Origin: Sabellastarte sp. h YS-2021
Lineage: Eukaryota > Annelida > Polychaeta > Sabellida > Sabellidae
Length of the DNA: 64,000 nucleotides
NCBI GenBank assembly: GCA_964017235.1
Contig: OZ024938.1
Location: forward strand, 50,566,332-50,630,331
Direction: 5' to 3'
The notes under the pieces are model-generated. The model was not told the DNA's origin. It searched no databases and saw only the letters and a list, made by a program, of their open reading frames with translations. Positions 39,839-47,771 of this stretch are shown here, piece by piece (within the stretch, counting starts at the first letter, position 1; each line of letters begins with the position of its first letter). The position numbers and the translations under genes are program-made.

Positions 39839-41068
39839 ATGGCAACTCAACACTCTCTACTGATTGATAGGAAAAGATCTAGACCTGATATTACGACTAC
39901 GGACTTTGATTCTGCTCAGATTTGCTCATGGCCACGTTTCCTGCTTATTAAAGGTACAAATGATGAAAGACCTTTATACAAACTGTCACCATTTGCTGTT
40001 AACAAAGCCATTGTTGCTATACTTGGTTCTGATCCATTTAACATAAAGAAGTTAAGGAATGGAAGCATTTTGGTGGAAGTGGACAAGGAAACACAGAGCC
40101 AGAAATTACTGAAAACTACAAAATTGAATCTGACAATGGACAATGCTATCCCAATCGATGTTTCACCACATTACAGTTTAAACACTAAGAAAGGGGTCAT
40201 TAGATGCCCAGACATAAAAGACTGTACTGATGACGAAATATTAGAAGGCCTGAAAACTGAAGGTGTCATCAAACTAGACAGGATTTCGGTATTTAGAGAT
40301 GGACAGAGAAAACCAACAGGGACCTTTATATTGACATTTCAAAGCCAGACCTTACCTAAATACATCAGGGTGGGTTACTATAGGGTGGCTGTGTCACAAT
40401 TTATCCCAAATCCTGTGAGGTGCTACAAGTGTCAAAAGTTTGGTCATACTAAATTCAACTGCAGAAAGAATGAAGTTTGCACTAAATGTGGGCAAGAAGA
40501 TCACACAGACCATCAAGAATGCAAGAATGAAGCAAAATGTGTCAATTGCCAAGGTAAGCATGAATCAAATAATAAAGAATGTCCAAAATGGAAAGAAGAA
40601 AAGGAAATTCAAAGAATCAAGACAGAAAGAGGAATTTCATACATAGAAGCGAAGAAACAGATGGACATATTTAATTCTGTGAAAACAACATATGCCCAGG
40701 CAGCTGCAGCAACCAAACCTGTGGTGAAAACAGCAACAGTGGAAACACAAACAGAAATGACTTGGCCAGAAGGCACAAAACAACCAAAAAAGTGTGCAGT
40801 TGAAAAACAGACACCTAAAGTGACTAAAACAAGTTCATCAAGTCAGACAAGTGCATCTCAAAATGACCCTATTAAACTGAAAATAAGTCAAAGCAAAGTA
40901 TATTTGACGAAACAACATAAGGGATCTAATGACCCTATTAAACAATACAACAAATATGATGTTTTGAGTGATAGTGACAGTGAAATGAGTGTCGAAGAAT
41001 CCCCAATCACAAGTTCACAAGGGCGGAGTGGTAATAAAAGTGTAAATAATGGAACCAAACAAAAATAA
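39839..41068 (+). CDS. LINE ORF1: nucleic-acid-binding protein with RRM-like region and three zinc knuckles
   Basis: This 409-residue protein is the ribonucleoprotein component of I-type LINEs. It coats element RNA and acts as a chaperone with ORF2. I start it at the first in-frame ATG (39839), which has A at -3 and G at +4. The frame is open further upstream (from about 39746) but without ATG. Residues about 33-170 fit the RRM-like part seen in I-type ORF1 (begins WPRFLLIKG). Three Cys/His knuckles follow at about 195-208 (CX2CX4HX4C), 214-228 (CX2CX4HX5C) and 234-248 (CX2CX3HX6C). Then comes a Lys/Glu-rich helix and a low-complexity Ser/Thr/Gln/Lys tail with an acidic SDSDSE stretch. The frame has no stop or frameshift. 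Its last 20 nt overlap ORF2. Confidence 0.9.
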   Translation: MATQHSLLIDRKRSRPDITTTDFDSAQICSWPRFLLIKGTNDERPLYKLSPFAVNKAIVAILGSDPFNIKKLRNGSILVEVDKETQSQKLLKTTKLNLTMDNAIPIDVSPHYSLNTKKGVIRCPDIKDCTDDEILEGLKTEGVIKLDRISVFRDGQRKPTGTFILTFQSQTLPKYIRVGYYRVAVSQFIPNPVRCYKCQKFGHTKFNCRKNEVCTKCGQEDHTDHQECKNEAKCVNCQGKHESNNKECPKWKEEKEIQRIKTERGISYIEAKKQMDIFNSVKTTYAQAAAATKPVVKTATVETQTEMTWPEGTKQPKKCAVEKQTPKVTKTSSSSQTSASQNDPIKLKISQSKVYLTKQHKGSNDPIKQYNKYDVLSDSDSEMSVEESPITSSQGRSGNKSVNNGTKQK

Positions 41069-43667
41069 AAGTATAATACAGTGGAACTGTCGTGGCTTTA
41101 GGCCAAATTTTGAAGAAATTAAAAATTTAATTTCCAATTTTAGACCCTACATTTTAGCATTGCAGGAAACTCATTTTAAAGATTCAGATAATGTAAATAT
41201 TAGAGGATTTGATCATTATTTTAAAACTTGTATGTCTGAAGTAGATGGGAGAGCCACTGGTGGCTGCTCTATTTTTGTTAAGAAAGGTATACCCCATGAG
41301 GTACTTGAGTTAGATACAGAACTGCAGGCAGTTGCTGTAAAAGTATCTCTACATAAAACTATAACTGTATGTAATGTATATATTCCACCACGTTTTAATG
41401 TTGCACAAAGTGATCTTGATAATCTAGTCAACCAGTTACCTGCACCTTTTCTATTTATTGGAGATTTTAATGCACATAGTGATTTATGGGGTTGTTCCTC
41501 GTCTAATAGTTTAGGCTATAAGGTGGAACATCTTCTTGAATCCTCTGATATTTGTTTACTTAATGATAAGTCACCTACCTACTTTCATCCTGCATCAGGT
41601 TCATTCACCTCAATAGATTTGTCTTTATGTTCTGCATCTGTTTTTCTTGATTTTACATGGCAGGTCCATTCTGATCAGTGTGGTAGTGACCATTTTCCTA
41701 TTTTAATTGATATAGTTAAGAGTATGCCTAAGGACAATGTTCCTCGTTGGAATCTTAAAAAGGCTGATTGGCCAAAATTCAAACTTCAGTGTTCTCTGGA
41801 TATTAATAGGCATAATTTTACTGACATAACAGAAAAGTTTCCTGCATTTTTAGATAAGTTAAAGGACATAGCAACAAAATGTGTGCCAAAGTCAACTGGA
41901 CAGTCCACTGGTAGCTACAAACCATGGTTCAACAGTGAATGCAAAAAAGCTGTTAAAGCTCGTCAAAATGCAATGGATAAATGCCGTATAAATCCTACAT
42001 CAGATAACATAAATGAATATAAAAACTGTCGAGCCAATGCTCGTAAAATAATTAAAGAAAATAAAAGGAAATCATGGCATGAATATGTATCAAAACTAAA
42101 TGTAAAGACACCAGCAAAGAAGGTATGGGAAATGATAAGGAAAATAAGTGGCAAACAAAGTAACACCACAATACACCATCTGGAAAATAATGATGGGACA
42201 AAAATAACAGAAAGAGTTGATATAGCAAATAGGTTGGCCAAAGAAATCCGCAAGAATTCTAGCAGCAACAATTACCGTACAGAGTTTCAAAAATATAAAG
42301 AGAAATCTGAAAAAGAACACTTGGATTTTGACACAGACAACTCTGAAAACTACAATGTACCATTTACCATTAGAGAACTATGTGATGCTATGAATAAGTC
42401 TCATGACACAGCCACTGGTCCAGATGAGATCCATTATCAGCTGCTAAAACATCTACCAAGAGACTCACTTATGGTGTTACTTGATATATTTAATGATATA
42501 TGGGCTTCAGGTGAAATTCCTGAATGCTGGAAAGAGGCCACTGTAATACCTATTTCTAAACCAGGCAAAGACCCAAAAAACCCGTCCAATTACCGCCCCA
42601 TATCTCTGACGAGCTGTTTATGCAAAACCATGGAAAGAATGATTAATACTAGATTAGTTTGGTTCCTCGAAAAAAATAATATTTTATCAAAATATCAAAG
42701 TGGTTTTAGAAAAGGTCGAACTACAACAGACCAATTAATAAGGCTTGAATCTTTTATTAGAGATTCCTTTTTAAAAGGCAACCATGTAGTCTCTGTATTT
42801 TTTGATTTAGAAAAAGCCTACGACACAGTATGGAAGTATGGTGTAATAAGAGATCTACATAAAGTAGGCCTAAGGGGGCGAATGCCCATGTTTATTCAGA
42901 ATTTTTTATTAAACAGAGTTTTTAGAGTTCGTTTAGGATCTATTTATTCAGATATGTGTGAACAAGAAATGGGTGTCCCTCAAGGCAGTATCCTATCTGT
43001 TACATTATTTATTTTAAAGATCAACAGTATTGCTGATGTGATTCCAACTAGCTTTGAAAAGTCTCTTTTTGTTGATGATTTCTCAATCACTTGTTCTTCT
43101 AGAAATATGGCTTCAATAGAAAGGCAACTTCAGTTATGTTTGAATAAGATAGAAAGATGGGCTGATGAAAATGGTTTTAAATTTTCTAAAACCAAAACTG
43201 TTTGCATGCATTTCTGTAATAAAAGAAAACTTCATCCAGACCCAACATTGACAATATATAATTCACAAATCCCTGTTGTTTCACAAACTAAGTTCCTTGG
43301 TGTTATATTTGACAATAAACTGAATTTTAAGGCACACATTGATTATATTCGCCAGAAATGTGAAAAAGCCATGAACTTACTGAAAGTAGTTGCCAAAATG
43401 GATTGGGGAGCAGATAGGAGTGTTTTATTGAGACTTTATCGTTCATTTGTTCGTTCTAGATTGGAATATGGTTGTGCTGTTTTTAGTTCTGCTCGAAAGT
43501 CATATCTTAAGAAATTGGAACCCATTCAAAACCAGGGCTTAAGAATATGCCTGGGAGCCTTCAGGACTTCTCCAATGCAAAGCTTGTATGTAGAGGCAAA
43601 TGAACCACCCTTATATTTAAGGTTTGATAAGTTGATGTATTCAGTATGCTTTGAAGTTGAGATGTAA
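41049..43667 (+). CDS. LINE ORF2, endonuclease and reverse transcriptase part
   Basis: These 872 residues nick target DNA and copy element RNA at the nick (target-primed reverse transcription). Residues about 8-222 are an APE-type endonuclease with the expected catalytic sites: IQWNCRG (9-15), QETHF (39-43), GDFNAH (138-143), SIDLS (188-192) and SDHFPI (213-218). After a linker without a recognised domain comes the RT (about 455-755): ATGPDE (455-460), NYRPISL (514-520), motif A FFDLEKAYD (584-592), motif B GVPQGSILS (642-650), and motif C FVDDF (674-678) with both aspartates present. The ATG at 41049 has A at -3 and G at +4 and lies 20 nt before the ORF1 stop, in the +1 frame. The protein ends early: a one-base shift near 43650 leads to a stop just after the RT thumb region, separating the RNase H. 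Confidence 0.93.
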   Translation: MEPNKNKSIIQWNCRGFRPNFEEIKNLISNFRPYILALQETHFKDSDNVNIRGFDHYFKTCMSEVDGRATGGCSIFVKKGIPHEVLELDTELQAVAVKVSLHKTITVCNVYIPPRFNVAQSDLDNLVNQLPAPFLFIGDFNAHSDLWGCSSSNSLGYKVEHLLESSDICLLNDKSPTYFHPASGSFTSIDLSLCSASVFLDFTWQVHSDQCGSDHFPILIDIVKSMPKDNVPRWNLKKADWPKFKLQCSLDINRHNFTDITEKFPAFLDKLKDIATKCVPKSTGQSTGSYKPWFNSECKKAVKARQNAMDKCRINPTSDNINEYKNCRANARKIIKENKRKSWHEYVSKLNVKTPAKKVWEMIRKISGKQSNTTIHHLENNDGTKITERVDIANRLAKEIRKNSSSNNYRTEFQKYKEKSEKEHLDFDTDNSENYNVPFTIRELCDAMNKSHDTATGPDEIHYQLLKHLPRDSLMVLLDIFNDIWASGEIPECWKEATVIPISKPGKDPKNPSNYRPISLTSCLCKTMERMINTRLVWFLEKNNILSKYQSGFRKGRTTTDQLIRLESFIRDSFLKGNHVVSVFFDLEKAYDTVWKYGVIRDLHKVGLRGRMPMFIQNFLLNRVFRVRLGSIYSDMCEQEMGVPQGSILSVTLFILKINSIADVIPTSFEKSLFVDDFSITCSSRNMASIERQLQLCLNKIERWADENGFKFSKTKTVCMHFCNKRKLHPDPTLTIYNSQIPVVSQTKFLGVIFDNKLNFKAHIDYIRQKCEKAMNLLKVVAKMDWGADRSVLLRLYRSFVRSRLEYGCAVFSSARKSYLKKLEPIQNQGLRICLGAFRTSPMQSLYVEANEPPLYLRFDKLMYSVCFEVEM
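43647..43667 (+). other. Frameshift site between RT and RNase H of ORF2
   Basis: The RT frame reads tgc ttt gaa gtt gag atg taa and stops at 43667. The frame one base later is open from here to 44754 and contains the RNase H. The overlap of the two frames is only about 17 nt. The lesion maps to the short T run at 43650-43652 or very near it. No other in-frame stop is seen in ORF1, the endonuclease, the RT or the RNase H. Confidence 0.85.
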
Positions 43668-44754
43668 TCCTGACAATCCAGCTTACGATGTTGTTTTTAA
43701 CCCCCAATTTTATGATCTTTATGACAAGAAACCATCTGCAATTAGATCTTTTGGGCATCGTGTAGAGGAAGATTTGTCTGCTGTCTGTCCTCAGCTGGAT
43801 TTAATTCAGACTGTGTCATTGCCAGATGGCCCACCCTGGACTATACAGAAACCTCACATAGACTTCTATCTCACCCATCAAAAGAAACATCTTGGTGATG
43901 ATTGTCTTTTTCAAAGTCTATTTGCTGAGTTGAAAGGTTGTTATCCTGACCATAGGGCTATATATACTGATGGATCAAAAACAGAAAATAAGGTTGCTGC
44001 AGCTGCTACATGTAATAACCTCAGTGCCCAAGTCAGACTTCCTGGCAATGCTAGTATATTTACAGCTGAATTACAGGCTCTTAAAATGGCTTTTAATATT
44101 GTGAAAAATTGTGATGGGGATCTTTTTATCATATTCACTGATTCTTTATCTAGTCTCCAAGCTCTTGATAGCAACAACTGTGATCATCCTTTCATTCAAG
44201 ATATTTTAAAACTTTTTAATGATTGTTTGTCAGTGAATAAGAAAGTTGTTTTAGCTTGGGTTCCAAGTCACGTAGGCATAAAGGGCAATGAAAGAGCAGA
44301 TGAGCTTGCCAAACAGGCCTTGAATTTTAATGTTTTAGACTTGAAAGTCCCCTATACAGACTTGAAAGTAAATGTAAATAGTGTTTTTAAACAAAAGTGG
44401 CAAGCTCAATGGAATGCGTGTCCTGATAATAAACTATTCCAAATAAACCCTACAGTAGGAGATTTTTATGTTTGGACGGGTTTATCTCGTAGGGAGGAAA
44501 TAGTCATAACTCGAGCCCGTATAGGACACACTTATTTCACCCATAGTTATCTGTTGAAAGGTGAAGATATGCCCTGGTGCATTCCATGTCATTGTCCCGA
44601 TACAGTCAAGCATATATTATTAGACTGTATGGACCTACGTGACACTAGAATTAAATATTACAGAAATATAAACTCAATGAAAAATTTATTTAATGAAAAT
44701 ATTTTTAATGTTATCAATTATTTAAAAGAAGTTGCTTTGTTCAAAAAGTTTTAA
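43651..44754 (+). CDS. LINE ORF2 C-terminal part: RNase H and Cys/His motif, displaced by frameshift
   Basis: This 367-codon open frame carries on ORF2 in the +1 frame. It has no ATG at its start (first codon of the open stretch is TTG), so it is a continuation and not a separate gene. It holds an RNase H with the four acidic sites: TDGSK (106-110), AELQAL (139-144), TDSLSS (163-168) and GNERADELA (212-220), preceded by WVPSHVGIKG typical of LINE RNase H. The enzyme removes RNA from the RNA/DNA hybrid during second-strand synthesis. Near the end, CIPCHCPDTVKHILLDC (310-326) matches the terminal Cys/His motif of I-type ORF2. Removing one base in the TTT at 43650-43652 would put this frame in register with the RT, so this is a one-base insertion, a sequencing error, or less likely a programmed +1 shift. 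Confidence 0.88.
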   Translation: MKLRCNPDNPAYDVVFNPQFYDLYDKKPSAIRSFGHRVEEDLSAVCPQLDLIQTVSLPDGPPWTIQKPHIDFYLTHQKKHLGDDCLFQSLFAELKGCYPDHRAIYTDGSKTENKVAAAATCNNLSAQVRLPGNASIFTAELQALKMAFNIVKNCDGDLFIIFTDSLSSLQALDSNNCDHPFIQDILKLFNDCLSVNKKVVLAWVPSHVGIKGNERADELAKQALNFNVLDLKVPYTDLKVNVNSVFKQKWQAQWNACPDNKLFQINPTVGDFYVWTGLSRREEIVITRARIGHTYFTHSYLLKGEDMPWCIPCHCPDTVKHILLDCMDLRDTRIKYYRNINSMKNLFNENIFNVINYLKEVALFKKF

Positions 44755-45134
44755 TTAATTTATTTTGTTCTCTGTTCCTCATGTTAATTTATTCTGTAAA
44801 ATCTAGTCTTGTATAATATTGTGATAGTTATATTTTGGTTTTTTATTCATTCTTTTCTTGTTTATGTTTTTCTAGTCTCTCTATAAAATTATTTTGTAAT
44901 AGTTAAACTCCATTATTATTTTTATGTTTTATCTTATTTGATGTTCTCTTTTACTTTTGTTTTATACTTATCTTTTTTGTCTTCTAGTCAACTTTAATAA
45001 TCTTGTGATTTGTTTTTTTGCCAATTATTGTGTATTTGTATATATTTGTTTGTTGTAAATATTAATTAGTGTATTTATTATTTTATTTTTTAGTGCAGTA
45101 TGACACACTTGTGTTTTTGCACTTAAATTTTAAT
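44755..45134 (+). other. LINE 3' UTR, T-rich, with three TCTAGTC motifs and a terminal stem-loop
   Basis: The 380-nt untranslated region is strongly T-rich on the + strand. The word TCTAGTC occurs three times (44802-44808, 44871-44877, 44983-44989). Near the end, GTGCA (45093-45097) pairs with TGCAC (45118-45122), enclosing a second stem ACAC/GTGT (45103-45106 and 45111-45114). In some LINEs a 3' stem-loop close to a microsatellite tail is what the RT recognises, so this is a candidate recognition element. I see no AATAAA signal. Confidence 0.7.
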
Positions 45135-45159
45135 TATCTATCTATCTATCTATCTATCT
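45135..45159 (+). repeat. LINE 3' tail: six TATC units plus T
   Basis: A perfect (TATC)6T run ends the element in place of poly(A). Its last three bases (tct) are also the first three of the 14-bp target duplication, so the exact boundary lies between 45156 and 45159. Tetranucleotide tails arise during target-primed reverse transcription in several LINE groups. Confidence 0.93.
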
Positions 45160-45170
45160 GAGAACATCTT
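45157..45170. repeat. Right target-site duplication of the LINE
   Basis: An exact second copy of tctgagaacatctt (left copy 39294-39307). Satellite sequence continues from here in correct register (offset 86 of the unit onward), showing that the two array halves were contiguous before the insertion. Confidence 0.93.
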
Positions 45171-46423
45171 AACCCACCCCCAACCACGCCAATTACATGC
45201 CTCCTGGAGCCCATTTGTCACACCAATAATCATTGCTACACTGGATGTAATTCTGAAACCTATGCAATTAGATTTAGTATACACCAGCTGATTTTCTCGC
45301 CAAATTTCAGAATTATAGACCAATATTTGGTAGTGTTTTTTGCTGAATTACATCTATTTTGGACCATTTTACAACAATATTTTGGTTAAATAATTTCTCT
45401 TCAGAGATGTAATGCTCCAAATGTGCTTAAAATATCCTTTTAATTTTTAAAACATGTAAGAAACTAAATAAGGGTTTCAGATTCAAGAGATTATGACATA
45501 TTTGACATCCCCCCTTTGAGGGGGAGCAGACCAGCCCCACACCCCGAAACTGAAATTTTTAATATCGCCCTTCAGGTCTTCAGACCAATGCAATTTCATT
45601 CTATGGTGAAAACTAAGTATCCTGTGAAAATTTGAGCAAGATTGGTCAACTTTAAGGGGTGTTTTGGGCTGATCTGTCATTTGACTATACTCTCGCTACC
45701 TGCACTCCCAATACATGTATTTTGTACTTAATATGTATTTCTTAAGCAATACACTGCTTAATTCTCTCTTAGTGATGCCCACTCTAACACACCAGGTGGT
45801 TTATTGCCTTACATATGCTTTAGTTTGTAAATTCTGAGAACATCTTAACCCACCCCCAACCACGCCAATTACATGCCTCCTGGAGCCCATTTGTCACACC
45901 AATAATCATTGCTACACTGGATGTAATTCTGAAACCTATGCAATTAGATTTAGTATACACCAGCTGATTTTCTGGCCAAATTTCAGAATTATAGACCAAT
46001 ATTTGGTAGTGGTTTGTGCTGATTTGCATCTATTTTGGACCATTTTACAACAATATTTTGGTTAAATAATTTCTCTTCAGAGATGTAATACTCCAAGTGC
46101 GCTTAAAATATTCTTTTAATTTTTAAAACATGTAAGAAATTAAATAAGGGTTTCAGATTCAAGAGATTATGACATATTTGACATCCCCCCTTTGAGGGAG
46201 GGCAGACCAGCCCCACACCCCGAAACTGAAATTTTTAACATCGCCCTTAAGGTCTTCAGACCAATGCAATTTCATTCTATGGTGAAAACTAAGTATCCTG
46301 TGAAAATTTGAGCAAGATTGGTCAGCTTTCAGGGGTGTTTTGGGCTGATCTGCCATTTGACTATACCCTCGCTACCTGCACTCCCAATACATGTATTTTG
46401 GACTTTATATGTATTTCTTAAGC

Positions 46424-47095
46424 AATACACTGCTTAATTCTCTCTTAGAGATGCCCACTCTAACACACCAGGTGGTTTATTGCCTTACATATGCTTTAGT
46501 TTGTAAATTCTGAGAACATCTTAACCCACCCCCAACCACACCAATTACATGCCTCCTGGAGCCCATTTGTCACACCAATAATCATTGCTACACTGGATGT
46601 AATTCTGAAACCTATGCAATTAGATTTAGTATACACCAGCTGATTTTCTGGCCAAATTTCAGAATTATAGACCAATATTTGGTAGTGGTTTGTGCTGATT
46701 TGAATCTATTTTGGACCATTTTACAACAATATTTGGGTTAAATAATTTCTCTTCAGAGATGTAACCAAATGCGCTTAAAATATTCTTTTAATTTTTAAAA
46801 CATGTAAGAAATTAAATAAGGGTTTCAGATTCAAGAGATTATGACATATTTGACATTCCCCCTTTGAGGGGGAGCAGACCAGCCCCACACCCCGAAACTG
46901 AAATTTTTAATATCGCCCTTAAGCTTTTCAGACCAATGCAATTTCATTCTATGGTGAAAACTAAGTATCCTGTGAAAATTTGAGCAAGATTGGTTAGCTT
47001 TCAGGGGTGTTTTGGGCTGATCTGCCATTTGACTATACCCTCGCTACCTGCACTCCCAATACATGTATTTTGGACTTAATATGTATTTCTTAAGC
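46424..47095. repeat. 672-bp N-type monomer with 4-bp deletion (first copy)
   Basis: At 46758-46774 the unit reads gatgtaaccaaatgcgc where others read gatgtaatactccaaat..., a loss of four bases. It also has attcccccttt, aagcttttcag, ggttagctttcagg and gatttgaatc. The same deletion recurs at 51828-52499. Confidence 0.88.
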
Positions 47096-47771
47096 AATAC
47101 ACTGCTTAATTCTCTCTTAGAGATGCCCACTCTAACACACCAGGTGGTTTATTGCCTTACATATGCTTTAGTTTGTAAATTCTGAGAACATCTTAACCCA
47201 CCCCCAACCACACCAATTACATGCCTCCTGGAGCCCATTTGTCACACCAATAATCATTGCTACACTGGATGTAATTCTGAAACCTATGCAATTAGATTTA
47301 GTATACACCAGCTGATTTTCTGGCCAAATTTCAGAATTATAGACCAATATTTGGTAGTGGTTTGTGCTGATTTGCATCTATTTTGGACCATTTTACAACA
47401 ATATTTGGGTTAAATAATTTCTCTTCAGAGATGTAATACTCCAAGTGCACTTAAAATATTCTTTTAATTTTTAAAACATGTAAGAAATTAAATAAGGGTT
47501 TCAGATTCAAGAGATTATGACATATTTGACATCCAACCTTTGAGGGGGAGCAGACCAGCCCCACACCCCGAAACTGGAATTTTTAATATCGCCCTTAAGG
47601 TCTTCAGACCAATGCAATTTCATTCTATGGTGAAAACTAAGTATCCTGTGAAAATTTGAGCAAGATTGGTCAGCTTTAAGGGGTGTTTTGGGCTGATCTA
47701 CCATTTGACTATACCCTCGCTACCTGCACTCCCAATACATGTATTTTGTACTTAATATGTATTTCTTAAGC

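Larger units (their letters stand above)
39308..45156 (+). mobile_element. I-superfamily (I/Nimb-like) non-LTR retrotransposon, near full length, inserted in the satellite
   Basis: This 5.85-kb element interrupts one satellite monomer. Order: 5' UTR (39308-39838), ORF1 with an RRM-like region and three zinc knuckles, ORF2 with APE-type endonuclease and reverse transcriptase, an RNase H segment plus C-terminal Cys/His motif in a shifted frame, T-rich 3' UTR, and a (TATC)n tail rather than poly(A). Two overlapping ORFs, an RNase H after the RT and a microsatellite tail are hallmarks of the I group (I, Nimb and relatives) and argue against Jockey, CR1, L1 and RTE, most of which lack RNase H. Intact termini, a perfect 14-bp duplication and only one visible coding lesion suggest recent insertion. 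Assignment to Nimb rather than I proper is by general likeness and needs a phylogeny. Confidence 0.93.
45157..47771. repeat. Units T (partial), V, N*, L just right of the LINE
   Basis: The resumed unit (45157-45747) is T-type with ttttctcgcc, gtgttttttgctgaatt and ctgtcat. V is 45748-46423 (gagggagggcag, aacatcgccc, and a private ggactttat near 46399). N* is 46424-47095 with the four-base deletion. L is 47096-47771 with catccaaccttt and a private agtgcactt near 47445. Each is a single satellite monomer; no other content is seen. Confidence 0.85.

Noticed and set aside
39579..39863. 94-codon frame in the LINE 5' UTR
   Set aside because: Hydrophobic, no recognisable domain, and it overlaps the ORF1 start in another frame; most likely incidental.
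41963..42320. Reverse-strand frames of 74 and 102 codons inside ORF2
   Set aside because: They lie antisense to the well-supported endonuclease-RT frame and match nothing; shadow frames of an AT-rich gene.
39308..45156. Endogenous retrovirus or LTR retrotransposon
   Set aside because: No terminal repeats, no protease, integrase or envelope. The APE endonuclease before the RT, the tetranucleotide tail and the 14-bp duplication are those of a non-LTR element.
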